Assembly (NCBI GenBank): GCA_023091735.1
Contig: JALKBU010000388.1
Coordinates: forward strand, 1-43,753
From: Trichomonas tenax
Lineage: Eukaryota > Parabasalia > Trichomonadida > Trichomonadidae
DNA length: 43,753 bases
Reading direction: 5' to 3'
The position numbers were made by a program, and so were the translations under genes. Positions within the stretch are counted from its first letter, which is position 1. Every line of letters begins with the position of its first letter. The notes beneath the pieces are model-generated. The model was given only the letters and a program-made list of their open reading frames with translations. It did no database searches and was not told the origin of the DNA. Positions 20,128-29,070 of the stretch are shown one piece after another.

Positions 20128-20737
20128 ATTTTCAAGGAAAAAATATTGGTCAGAAAAATATTTCTTGAGAAAATTTAACATTATGTGTTTGAAAAAGTTG
20201 ATAAAAATGAATACCTCATAGAATTAATTGTATAGTGTGAAAGCGGTTAGGCCAGACCCTTAAATGAAGATTCTTCAATCAAACCCCCTTATGAATATCA
20301 TTATGATATATAGAACCAACCGGTCTTATTTAATCATTATAGTGGCATGAGATTAATCATTATCATTATCTCATATCATTATCGCTATTAAATTAAATCA
20401 ATCACATATCATCATCTTTTTTATATCAAATCGATCAACCTCACATTATCATCTTTATTATCAGTTGTAGAAAAGTTACAGCCTCTTGTTATTATTCACT
20501 GTATTATTGGGCATGATGTAAATATCATCTAATGAGTGATTTCAAACATCATTTATCTTCAACTTGAAAAAATAATTTGAATCAGAAAGAAAAGCTTTTC
20601 CAACGAGTACTGGCATATATGTATTGGAAATCAATCTTGGGAAGTTTGATTATAGAATAGAAACTTGATTTTGCACTGATGGGAAAAATTGAGTCAAAAA
20701 TAATCGTTGTTGTTGGAATGAAAAAATTGACATAATA
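20128..20737. repeat. Gene-free region with (ATCATT)-like low-complexity tract
   Basis: Between about 20330 and 20465 the sequence is an imperfect series of ATCATTATC/CATATCATC units, probably a decayed microsatellite. The rest has no gene. AAAATTGACATAA at 20723-20735 is the promoter-like element of the next gene. Confidence 0.5.
20723..20735 (+). promoter_or_regulatory. AAAATTGACATAA element before a discoidin gene
   Basis: Thirteen bases identical to 26761-26773, which precede the other intact discoidin gene; it ends 2 nt before ATG 20738. Confidence 0.45.
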
Positions 20738-21406
20738 ATGAATATTTTTTTGTTTTTCATTGCAAATGCGAAATTTGAAGAAAACGGAATCTTCAGGAAA
20801 GTATTCAACGACAAAATTGTCGTCATTGATTCGAGTGGATCATCAAAACAACACATAAATGGCTCTCTGCAAGATACGAAACCTGAATACGCAATACAAC
20901 AGACCGATAAGGCCTATGACTGGTGTTCCAATTGTTATAAATCCAAAAATCAACATCCATGGATTACTTTCTCACTCAAACAAAATTCTTTCAAAGTTAA
21001 CGGATATTTCATTAGATGCGGCTGCTGCTATGAAGGGTGCTGCTGCGAGGAAGAGGGATATGGCTACATAGACTGCTGTTTGTACAGTTGGTCGTTCCAA
21101 ATTTCAAACGACAACAAAACATGGACTGATGTTCACAAGGTTGAAAAGGATTATGAAATGAGATTCTGCAAAGAGAAAACTTATATGTTTGATAAAGAAT
21201 ACACAGCTAGATACATCAGAATCATTCAAAATGAACCATGTCCAGGAAATCCAAGCTGCATTGCCCTAAACAAACTTGAGTTGCTCGGTAGTGTTTTGCC
21301 TGATAATTCATTAGCTTCTGGCGAAAATAATAATTTGGGTATTGAAGATGAAGATGATGTTAGTATTATAGGGCATATCAGTAAGAGCGATAATGTCTAT
21401 AACTGA
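20738..21406 (+). CDS. Discoidin/F5-8 type C domain protein, probably secreted
   Basis: A 222-residue protein. The first 11 residues (MNIFLFFIANA) look like a short signal peptide. Residues about 30-190 form one F5/8 type C (galactose-binding-like) fold, with ITFSLKQNSFKVNGYFIRC, SWSFQISNDNKTWTDVH and the closing strand ARYIRIIQN. A Cys-rich insertion (CGCCYEGCCCEEEGYGYIDCC pattern, about 94-114) is unusual and could bind metal or form disulfides. The tail is acidic and Asn-rich with no membrane anchor. Such domains bind glycans or lipids; the target here is unknown. It is an intact gene amid decayed copies. Confidence 0.72.
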   Translation: MNIFLFFIANAKFEENGIFRKVFNDKIVVIDSSGSSKQHINGSLQDTKPEYAIQQTDKAYDWCSNCYKSKNQHPWITFSLKQNSFKVNGYFIRCGCCYEGCCCEEEGYGYIDCCLYSWSFQISNDNKTWTDVHKVEKDYEMRFCKEKTYMFDKEYTARYIRIIQNEPCPGNPSCIALNKLELLGSVLPDNSLASGENNNLGIEDEDDVSIIGHISKSDNVYN

Positions 21407-21543
21407 TATCCACTGTGTCAATCTAATAAAATGTTATTTTAAGCACAAATATTGAAATCTTTTTAAAATCAATTATTTCTCTACTCACACATAGATCCTT
21501 ATTGGGATATGGTCATGAGAATCAACAATACATGAATAAGAAG

Positions 21544-22258
21544 TTAATACCCACTTTTAAAAAATAACAAACAAATGAAATTGAAAAAAAAAAAATAAAA
21601 CACGAGAGGTGGCGAACACACTTTCTGTGACAACCTGCGGCCGCCGAGGACTGTTTTACCACTCCTCTTCAAGATGATAGAAGATTTCGAACTGATTTGA
21701 TTAGTTGTTTTGCTCTTTGTGTCAGTGATCATGAATTTGAGATCCTTAGTTAGAAATCGGTCTTTTTCATCTGGTTTGATACATTTCAAAATAAGGTTCG
21801 TGATTGCTTATTTTCATCGCCCATTGTTTGATCATATACTGGAGTGAATCCCTCTCTTATTGATTTAATGATTTTTGATGATGTGTAACCGCCAAATGGA
21901 ACTCTTCCTGTTGATAATATTCGATTCCGAGTGCCCAAATATCATTTTTCATAGGATCGTGGAGCTTCTTTTGGAGTATTTCGGGAGACATATAATAAAT
22001 TGTATCGGCGAAAAGATCGTAGATGCGTACAATATTGGGGTGCATGATGGACATGGAGGCCTCAGCATCCTTTGAGAACATGTTTTCGGATGTAACATTA
22101 ACAGCTTGATCCGAAAAAATCTTGCATAGGAAGTCTGAGCTGTATTTAACGCTGTGGACAATATAGACAGGTCCAAGAGATCCTTTGTTCACGAACCTGA
22201 CGATGTTGTAGCCATTATTCGCCAACAATTCGTCGTAAGTAGACACAAGGCCAAGCAT
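21544..22258 (-). pseudogene. Protein kinase remnant missing its catalytic core
   Basis: Reading on the minus strand from ATG 22258, an N-lobe is recognisable (GYNIVRFVNKGSLGPVYIV, glycine-rich loop; LCKIF, weak VAIK equivalent; HPNIVRIYDLFAD). It then jumps directly to YYMSPEIL and NDIWALGI, so the segment with the HRD catalytic loop and DFG is deleted. The C-lobe continues after one frameshift near 21905 (PFGGYTSSKIIKSI) and another near 21790 (KCIKPDEKDR). The frame then runs into low-complexity sequence by about 21600. One internal deletion and two frameshifts make it a clear pseudogene, probably from a CAMK-like trichomonad kinase. Confidence 0.8.
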
Positions 22259-22285
22259 CAGTAATTTTTTTTTCTTTTTTGACAA

Positions 22286-24412
22286 ATTTTGAAATTTTGG
22301 ATAACTTTGTTTACCTCATTGTAATAATCATTTATCTTTTTTCTCAAAAAATCAGTTTATCAAAATTGGCTAATTTTAGTTTTATTATGGATTATATATA
22401 CCAATATGTAATATTTCTCCGAGAATAAATGTAATTAAAAAGTTTAAAAATTGCATAAAAATTGATTATTAATATATCTTAAAATATTATCAAAACTGAT
22501 TTGTGAAGTTCACGATATCAAATTTTGAAAGGACCTGCAAAAAAATCATTCAATGGATTTGTGACATTTACACGAATATAACTTTTTCAAAAATGAATAT
22601 TAAATCTAAACTTATTGTATTGCAAGATTTAAGGGGAGAATTGAACTGTCAATGTCATATTGTGTACCGTTTGTCAGAGCGCTGGCGACATGCACTCCCT
22701 AGCATCACTATATAGACAAAGTTTGGAAGATATTTGTTAATGTCGATTATTGTTCTTTTGATAATATTAGCAATCTGCCACAAATCCAATTACATATTTT
22801 GACATGTAAGAAATGTTTTCATAATTTTACACGACAAAATGAATAAATTAAAGTTATCTGTAAATATTGTCTAATTATAATATTGCTATAAAAATAAAAA
22901 GTTTGTCGAAAAGGGGAATTCTGTTTTCTCAAAACATTTTAGCTTGATAATTTGTATATAGCTTCTATAGGCCTATAGAAACAATATATCTATGGAGTGC
23001 AAGGCAATCCAATTTTGCAATTTCGAGATATGATGCGATGAAATCTCTCGAATTTCGATAACCTTATTTTAATGGACAGTTTTCGCAGCAGTTGAACGTT
23101 GAACAATGCATGTTGGTTTGTTGCAATTAGCAATACAACTAACTGCATTAAGGTCAAAATACATTCAGTGAATAAATTAGTCTCAATTACTTATATTTCA
23201 CAAAGGTAATTAGCTCACAAAACTAACTTAGTCCAAACACTTGAGTTTATAAGCCAATACATTTATTAATGCTATGATATTCATTTGACATTCAGAAACA
23301 ATCAGTTTTCCAATATACTTTTTATAATGAATATTGCAATATTCAAAATCAAGCAGTCTAATACATATCAATCATCTAAATTCGATCTGTTTAAGATACA
23401 TGTTGTAGCAAAAGCTGTAATTGTCTATATTTAAACTAGTTTACATTTTCGATTTCTGAAATTTTGCTGAAATTTGTATTCATCGAATAAAACAAAATTT
23501 ATATCAAAACTAATTTTGGAGTTAGAAAAATTTTGAATTTTATTCTTAAGATATTTTCAAAAAAATCACATGAATGTATAATATATAGACGAATGGTAGA
23601 TTATTGGTAGTATATAAATGATAATTCTATTGAGAGAAAAATATAAATAAATTTTATTAACTCTCCATATACAAATATAATCAAATAGTATTAATGGATG
23701 TATCCTGTCTGGTATACGTGTGATATCAAATGCAGGGGTTGTAAAAATTATTTTGCATTTCCAGATTGTATCTCGAAAAATTAAAATTGTAATCTACAAA
23801 ATTTAGGATGTTTGCAATATGTGGAGTGTCTCCGATCTGATGGATTAAGGAGCGTCTTCAAGTTATTTCTAAATTTTGAAGTTCTGAAAATTGCATTTTT
23901 TTTGTCCCCCTTTTGAAGGCGGCAATCATAGTATGTTGCTGATGTACCTCTTCGTAAGATGTGGCGCTATGTTCTGACGAGATTGATTTTAATTTCGAAA
24001 TTTCTAGATCGTGACGAATTTTTAAGTGTCATAGTGTATTCTATCATATGGAGGCAGTACTGATGTGTATATATATATCGAGCTTTACAAAAGAGTGTGC
24101 AAAGCAGTGTCTCTCTCCATGAAGTTTTATATGACCAAACCAAAAAGTGAAGCTCCCCTTTTTGTCGTGTAATGAATTTTACATGACATAATTATAAAGA
24201 ATTATTTCGATGATAAATTCAAAGCTATTGGTAATTGAGAGTATGTTATTTCACTGAATCGCTAATCAAATGGGGACGGTGTTCATGGGTATTGATGTTA
24301 CTTTTGAAATTCGGTACAAATGTATCGTTAATAACTATATTAGAACGTATATGAATAATGGGTTACTTACAAAACTAATATCATTAAATTTTGCGATTGA
24401 TTTTCTAAATAT
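22286..24412. other. Gene-free region of about 2.1 kb
   Basis: No coding sequence with recognisable content. It holds promoter-like elements without an obvious gene: TTGACATGTAAG 22799-22810, TTTACACGACA 22826-22836, an inverted pair TGTCGTGTAAT 24163-24173 / TTTACATGACA 24178-24188, and a 14-base copy of the eL18 start-site element at 23904-23917. This pattern suggests lost genes or untranslated transcripts. Confidence 0.5.
23904..23917 (+). promoter_or_regulatory. Orphan copy of the ribosomal-protein start-site element
   Basis: GTCCCCCTTTTGAA, identical over 14 bases to 36547-36560, which immediately precede the eL18 ATG. Here no long ORF follows; the downstream 100 bases are relatively GC-rich and include TGATG and CTGA, so a small RNA is possible. 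Confidence 0.4.
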
Positions 24413-24461
24413 AAAATATACGCCACTTTTTGAGCGAAGCTCAAAAAGTGGCATATATTTT
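24413..24461. repeat. Long hairpin (14-bp perfect stem, 3-nt loop, extended by 8 AT pairs)
   Basis: GCCACTTTTTGAGC (24422-24435), loop GAA, then its exact complement (24439-24452). After one mismatch, eight more A-T pairs extend the stem. It lies beyond the 3' end of the Ubc12-like gene. Confidence 0.75.
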
Positions 24462-24543
24462 TATTCATGCGCATTCAATTAACATATACCTAATAGAATA
24501 TTATTCATTTGAAAGCTCAGAAGAATTGAATGCGCATGAATAA
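24461..24543. repeat. 20-bp perfect inverted repeat with 43-nt spacer
   Basis: TTATTCATGCGCATTCAATT at 24461-24480 is the exact reverse complement of 24524-24543. It abuts the preceding hairpin and ends 53 bases from the stop codon of the minus-strand E2 gene, so it may lie in its 3' region or mark a small mobile element. Confidence 0.75.
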
Positions 24544-24596
24544 CTTTATAAAGACGAAATTGCAAAAACGAGCATTGACTTGAAGTAATGAAATGA

Positions 24597-25103
24597 TCAT
24601 TCTTGATAGGATTCAAGAGGATCCATGTTCGTACAATATAGACATACATATTTATCGACATTTTCCTTGAATGATTCGAAATCTGTAACCATCAAATACG
24701 CAGCCTCTTTGTTCAATGGATCATTTGGTTCTGGCTCTGTGAACAAATATTGAATTCCGACAATTAAAAAAGGAATTGATGTGGTTGGATTATTTCCTTC
24801 CCTTAGTATACTCAAGCATACACAGCCTTCTTCGTCTATGTTTGGATGATAAATTTTTGTTAAACATCTAACTTTTGGTCTAATAAACGGAAAATCGTCT
24901 GGAATTATGAACTCGAAGTCGAACTGCCCATATCTCCATAATCCTGTTTCAGGTTGAACGCGAACAATAAAGTATTTCACATTTGATGGCTTAGGAAAGA
25001 TGTATTGGATACCATGGAGTGTATCCATGTCTTCAAAATCCTTCAGCAATCTAATTGTAGCAAAATCTGCTTTGCCTTTCCTTTGAATTGGTTCTCCAAT
25101 CAT
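24597..25103 (-). CDS. Ubc12/UBE2M-like E2 (NEDD8-conjugating enzyme)
   Basis: A 168-residue UBC-fold protein. HPN (86-88) and the active-site Cys96 in GCVCLSILRE are intact. The surrounding blocks PKVRCLTKIYHPNID, IVGIQYLFTEPEPNDPLNKEAA are the hallmark of Ubc12, the E2 that transfers NEDD8 to cullins. The N-terminal extension that docks on the NEDD8 E1 is only about 15 residues, shorter than in animals (about 26), and the C-terminus diverges (ends LESYQE). The frame is open a further 12 codons upstream, but that start is TTG and overlaps the TCATT initiators, so ATG 25103 is chosen. Two initiator matches lie 10-21 nt upstream. Confidence 0.84.
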   Translation of the reverse strand: MIGEPIQRKGKADFATIRLLKDFEDMDTLHGIQYIFPKPSNVKYFIVRVQPETGLWRYGQFDFEFIIPDDFPFIRPKVRCLTKIYHPNIDEEGCVCLSILREGNNPTTSIPFLIVGIQYLFTEPEPNDPLNKEAAYLMVTDFESFKENVDKYVCLYCTNMDPLESYQE

Positions 25104-25444
25104 TTTGACAATAATGAAAAATGATATATTTCGTTTCAAAACAAAGATCCCTTTATTCTCTATATTTCATGGATTTAATCTTGATTGATAGAAGTGCATA
25201 TTTAAAATTGGATTAAAATTTATCATTGTTATGACCTTCTCATCACTATAAATTTATATATGAAACTGTAAAGCTAAGATAGCTCTATAGTCTCAATAGC
25301 TACAATTTAGAAATTAAAAATTGTTTTCTATAAAATGTGATTAATTTGTGTATTCACAGGACTGTAATGGCAAATATGGATGCAGTTTAGTTTTGAAATA
25401 AAGATTAATAACATCAATTTTTAATAAAATATTGAATACATTAT
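25104..25444. other. Intergenic region, 341 bases
   Basis: Apart from the initiator sites of the Ubc12-like gene at 25113-25124, it contains only AT-rich sequence and no gene that I can see. Confidence 0.4.
25113..25124 (-). promoter_or_regulatory. Two initiator matches (TCATT) before the Ubc12-like gene
   Basis: Read on the minus strand, TCATT occurs at 25124-25120 and 25117-25113, 10-20 nt before ATG 25103. Confidence 0.45.
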
Positions 25445-26368
25445 TTAAACGTTGACACCACTCCCACTGTCCTCAATGTCGCTCTTGTGTGCAGACGATG
25501 ATGATTCCTCCTTCTTTGGAGGACTTGTATCAGCTTGCTCATTATTTTGGCGTGGTTTGCGTCGCTTGTCGCAGCAAGCAAAATAGACGATAAGGATGAT
25601 GAGAATGATCACCATGATAATGCAGAAGATGATGGCAACAAACTCTCCTGCAGAAAGCTTCTTCTTTTCCTTATCATTATTAGCTTCTCCTGCTCCAGCA
25701 CCTGCTCCTGTATCAGTTGTGTTTCCTCCTGTAACTGAACCACTCTTCGCTGTGTCTGGAGAATATTGGTTCAAAGCTGATGAAAGTTCACCAAGTTTTA
25801 CACCACCGAAATCACTTGCAGAAATGAGAGACTTGCGAGATGTTGCTGATGGCTCATATGCGATTTCACAGTTTTTCAAAATGTTGTAATTTCCTGTTGG
25901 GTCCTTAAGCGTGAAGTTAGCAAGGTTGGTTCCTAATGCTATGTTAGATATGGCAAATGGATAATTAGTCTCGTCTTTAAATTCGCCAACAAAAGTTTCC
26001 CTGATTTCGAAGTTATCAATAGTATGCAAATCTATGAAAGGGTTGGCTTTTGATGTCAAGTTATATTCAACCTCAATTATAGCTTTTGTTGTTGCATTCC
26101 AGAACGAGATCCACAAAGGACCGGAAATTTTGAAAGTTGCCCCACCCTCGAAATCATCAACGTACATTCTTGTGTTATCAGTAGCTTTTATGGTGTATGT
26201 GGTAATTCCAGGGTCATAATTGAATGTGATATTATCTTGAACTGTTCCTTCTAATGTTATTGGAACTATCAACTCCTCGGCGGCTGAAACACTCTTTCGT
26301 TCGGTCGCTATTGGGAAATTGGAGCAGTCGGCAGAAAGTGCTGCTGCGATGTAAAGAGAAAAGATCAT
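25445..26368 (-). CDS. Type I membrane glycoprotein, unknown
   Basis: A 307-residue protein with a signal peptide (MIFSLYIAAALSA, cleavage before DCSNF), a lumenal/extracellular part of about 225 residues and possible N-glycosylation sites at Asn46, 91, 103, 151 and 216. A Gly/Ala-rich stalk (GAGAGAGEANN) precedes a single transmembrane helix at 243-266. The basic and Ser-rich tail (CCDKRRKPRQ... ending SGVNV) is cytosolic. The frame is open up to ATG 26512, but that extension has no signal peptide and crosses the element TTTTACATGACA, so the start at 26368 is preferred. No domain family recognised; the beta-rich ectodomain could be a receptor or adhesin. The stop lies in TAAA. Confidence 0.75.
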   Translation of the reverse strand: MIFSLYIAAALSADCSNFPIATERKSVSAAEELIVPITLEGTVQDNITFNYDPGITTYTIKATDNTRMYVDDFEGGATFKISGPLWISFWNATTKAIIEVEYNLTSKANPFIDLHTIDNFEIRETFVGEFKDETNYPFAISNIALGTNLANFTLKDPTGNYNILKNCEIAYEPSATSRKSLISASDFGGVKLGELSSALNQYSPDTAKSGSVTGGNTTDTGAGAGAGEANNDKEKKKLSAGEFVAIIFCIIMVIILIILIVYFACCDKRRKPRQNNEQADTSPPKKEESSSSAHKSDIEDSGSGVNV

Positions 26369-26467
26369 AAAATAATCGATTATTTTAAATAAAGTCGATA
26401 AAAAAGCTCTCAATTTGATTTGTGAATATTCCAAAAAATGGATAAAACATGTTAAATTTGCGAAATG

Positions 26468-26478
26468 TGTCATGTAAA
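26468..26478 (-). promoter_or_regulatory. Promoter-like element upstream of the membrane protein gene
   Basis: TTTACATGACA on the minus strand, about 100 nt before the chosen ATG. An in-frame ATG lies inside this element, which is why a naive start call would be too long. Confidence 0.45.
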
Positions 26479-26760
26479 ATATTTTATTTGACAGATTTAA
26501 TTCTTTCAGCATCTTTTCTTGGCTGCTTGGATATAGAACATCAAAAGCATACTAACCATCTAATGTACACCATATCAACTACATTGTCAAGTTATAACAC
26601 TGTGATTTCATAATTTGATTGTTGGAAAATAAAATATTAGACAAAGATATGTTTTTGCTAGTTAATATCCTTTATGTTTTATTGTTCATCTCATGCAACA
26701 CAATGAAATCTTCTATAATTTCTTTGATATTCTCATCATACATTTTGGTGGTAAATTATA

Positions 26761-26773
26761 AAAATTGACATAA
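26761..26773 (+). promoter_or_regulatory. AAAATTGACATAA element before the second discoidin gene
   Basis: Identical 13 bases to 20723-20735; ends 5 nt before ATG 26779. Confidence 0.45.
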
Positions 26774-26778
26774 AACAA

Positions 26779-27984
26779 ATGATTGATTTTCAACTATCTA
26801 TACAAAATATTGGTAGATTGATTAATATACCACAAAAAGATTTCACATTTGTACTTGATAATGCACATATCAAAACATCTCTTGTTAAAGCGCTTCTTAT
26901 TTCTGATGTTGCATTCAACCAATACAAAAAGATGAAAGAAGCAGATAAAATTCGTATAGAATCCTCTCTAGATCCACAAGTAGGTGAGAAAATTCAAGAA
27001 ATACTCAACGGATCGAAAATTCTAATTGATAAGAGTTTTATTCCCTCATTTGTTCAATTTGGCGAAATGATTGGTAACAATCAACTCATAGAATTAATCA
27101 ATAATATTGATATAACAACAGATAACTATTCTGCATTCCTTCGTTCACAAGATTCGAAAGCAATTCAATTTTTCATAGAAAACTACGAAAATCTGGATAT
27201 CACAAAGCTTTATCCTTTACCGTATAATGTCTTATCAAGTATCTTTCAACAGGTTTTCGTTCCAAAAAATAATGAACATCTCGATTCACTCTTTGATATA
27301 GTTTTGAATATCTACAAAGCTAAAAAAGATCCAAGAATATTTGATAACATCGATTTGCATATGATTGGTTTAGATAATATGAAAAAGTTTATGAAAGTGT
27401 TTGATTACAAGCAAATCACACAGAAAATCTGGAATTGTATATGCTTTGCAGTTCAAAATATTAAAGATGAGAAACAAGTACAACTTCAAGAAGAAAATAT
27501 TGAACAAAAAATAGATCTTCAAGATAAAACATTTAAAGAGTGCCCGAATGGTATAGTAAAAGCATTCGCGAGTGGAAAGGTCCATGTTACCGCATCATCA
27601 TTTATTCATAATATGATGAAACCAGAAAATGTTATAGATCCAATAAAGAAGAAGTATTTTCAATCCAAGGATGATCAACCAAACCAATGGATAATGCTGA
27701 GCTTCGATGAATTTGTCAAAATTGATGAATATCAAATCTATTGTGACAAAGGATGGGGATTTTGCCCACTAAACTGGGAAATACAAGTTTCCACTGATGG
27801 TTCTACCTTTGTCACTGCTGATGCACAACAAAATAAGGATATTCGCGGAAAAGATTCTCATATCAAACTCAGCAAACCTGTAATTGCTAAACATGTAAAA
27901 CTTCTTCAAACTGGACCAAATACACACTCAGGAAATGATCTTTTAATTGGAAACATTGAATTTTTTGGTGGAATATATAAATAA
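26779..27984 (+). CDS. Helical (BTB/BACK-like) plus F5/8 type C domain protein
   Basis: A 401-residue, probably cytosolic protein without signal peptide. The N-terminal 250 residues are helical, with a BTB-like opening (KDFTFVLDNAHIKTSLVKALLIS) and a BACK-like helical continuation. Residues about 260-400 are an F5/8 type C (discoidin-like) domain with NQWIMLSFDEFVKIDEYQIY, NWEIQVSTDGSTF and the closing AKHVKLLQTGPN...IGNIEFFG. This arrangement is a large family in trichomonads; individual functions are unknown, though BTB-BACK proteins often serve as cullin-3 adaptors. It is adjacent to two E2 genes, but that may be coincidence. The N-terminal assignment is less certain than the discoidin domain. 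Confidence 0.72.
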   Translation: MIDFQLSIQNIGRLINIPQKDFTFVLDNAHIKTSLVKALLISDVAFNQYKKMKEADKIRIESSLDPQVGEKIQEILNGSKILIDKSFIPSFVQFGEMIGNNQLIELINNIDITTDNYSAFLRSQDSKAIQFFIENYENLDITKLYPLPYNVLSSIFQQVFVPKNNEHLDSLFDIVLNIYKAKKDPRIFDNIDLHMIGLDNMKKFMKVFDYKQITQKIWNCICFAVQNIKDEKQVQLQEENIEQKIDLQDKTFKECPNGIVKAFASGKVHVTASSFIHNMMKPENVIDPIKKKYFQSKDDQPNQWIMLSFDEFVKIDEYQIYCDKGWGFCPLNWEIQVSTDGSTFVTADAQQNKDIRGKDSHIKLSKPVIAKHVKLLQTGPNTHSGNDLLIGNIEFFGGIYK

Positions 27985-28083
27985 TAGTATGGAACGGAAG
28001 CAATAAGTAAAGGAACCTCACGGATAAACTATATTTTAGCTCCAAGTGGATCTAAACTTTTGATATAAGTTAGAATAAAATAA

Positions 28084-28135
28084 TGTCATGTAATTATATT
28101 AATTGATGTGTATAGTTATATTTTTGACTTGTAAA
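28084..28135 (+). promoter_or_regulatory. Two promoter-like elements upstream of tRNA-Gln/UBE2Q-like
   Basis: TGTCATGTAAT at 28084-28094 and TTGACTTGTAAA at 28124-28135. The tRNA gene lies between them and the E2 gene, so they could act on either transcript. Confidence 0.4.
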
Positions 28136-28199
28136 TTGTTAAATAAATATACGAATAATTTTATTATCTTGGATATAAAATTTTTTAAAGGAAATGTAA

Positions 28200-28271
28200 G
28201 GTTCCATAGTGTAATGGCTATCACTGGGGACTCTGAATCCCTAAATCCAGGTTCGATTCCTGGTGGAACCA
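28200..28271 (+). tRNA. tRNA-Gln (anticodon CUG)
   Basis: A 72-base cloverleaf. Acceptor stem GGTTCCA pairs with TGGAACC (28264-28270), discriminator A. The anticodon stem GGGGA/TCCCT encloses CTCTGAA with anticodon CTG at 28233-28235, decoding CAG. The internal promoter B box GGTTCGATTCC is at 28250-28260. No intron, and CCA is not encoded beyond the discriminator context. A TTTTT run at 28275-28279 is the RNA polymerase III terminator. It sits only 74 bases before the UBE2Q-like ATG on the same strand. Confidence 0.95.
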
Positions 28272-28274
28272 AAA

Positions 28275-28279
28275 TTTTT
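28275..28279 (+). terminator. RNA polymerase III terminator of tRNA-Gln
   Basis: Run of five T four bases after the tRNA 3' end. Confidence 0.75.
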
Positions 28280-28344
28280 CCTTTTTCAAATTTGATCAAT
28301 TTTTAAACCTTTTAATACTGAAACTTCTCAACTTTACATTTTTA

Positions 28345-29070
28345 ATGAGTGAAGAAGAAGAGATTATCATCATCGAGGAAGAGGATTATATGGAAGAAGA
28401 TGACGATGAGCCTATTACTTTCAACTTCACCATCAAGCAAGAGCCTATTGTCGTTCTCCCGGACACTCCTGAAGAAAAAATGAGGAAAGAAAAGCTAAAA
28501 ATCAGGAACCAGTTCAGTATTCCAGAAGATGCAATAACAGATAGAATACTTGACGATTATTATCAAGTATTAAAGGGAATTAAAGAAGATCCAGAGAATT
28601 TCTTCTTCGATGTCAGCCTTTATCAGAGCAACATCAGAGTTTGGGAAGTTCATATAAACAAGTTCGACAAGAAAGATCCAATTTATGAAGATATGAAGAA
28701 ATACGAAAAACAAACAGGCAAAAACTACCTCGAGTTGAGAGTTTCTTTCCCTCCGGACTATCCACTCAGACCACCATTCATTCGCCTTATTAACCCAAGA
28801 TGTGTACCTCGCACAGGAAGAGTTACACTTGGAGGATCTCTCTGTGAATCTGTTCTCACAATGAATCCTGATGGTGGATGGAGACCAACATATAGCTTTG
28901 GATCTCTTTTCGTTTCTGTTTTGGCTGAGATGCTTGAAGCTCAGCCAAAATTGAGAATCGACTTCAACAATCATGTGCCATATTCCGTCAATGAAGCTTT
29001 AGAGGCATTTGCTCGTTCAGCTTCCACACACAATTGGGTAGCTACCAAAATGGATTGGCGTCCAATGTAA
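28345..29070 (+). CDS. UBE2Q-like ubiquitin-conjugating enzyme
   Basis: A 241-residue protein with a very acidic N-terminus (residues 2-22 mostly Glu/Asp) and a linker helix. The C-terminal UBC domain (about 65-230) has the UBE2Q features: LELRVSFPPDYPLRPPFIRLINPR, then TLGGSLCESVL with the catalytic Cys167 and GWRPTYSFGSLFVSVLAEM. As in UBE2Q proteins the canonical HPN is absent. It acts in ubiquitin transfer, possibly in the nucleus given the acidic tail, although no localisation signal is clear. Much shorter than animal UBE2Q1 (about 420). Starts at the first ATG after the tRNA terminator. Confidence 0.82.
   Translation: MSEEEEIIIIEEEDYMEEDDDEPITFNFTIKQEPIVVLPDTPEEKMRKEKLKIRNQFSIPEDAITDRILDDYYQVLKGIKEDPENFFFDVSLYQSNIRVWEVHINKFDKKDPIYEDMKKYEKQTGKNYLELRVSFPPDYPLRPPFIRLINPRCVPRTGRVTLGGSLCESVLTMNPDGGWRPTYSFGSLFVSVLAEMLEAQPKLRIDFNNHVPYSVNEALEAFARSASTHNWVATKMDWRPM

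Noticed and set aside
22503..22715. 70-codon open frame in the gene-free region
   Set aside because: No family signature, no initiator, AT-driven composition.
24270..24482. 70-codon open frame
   Set aside because: Runs through both hairpin structures, so it is unlikely to be coding.
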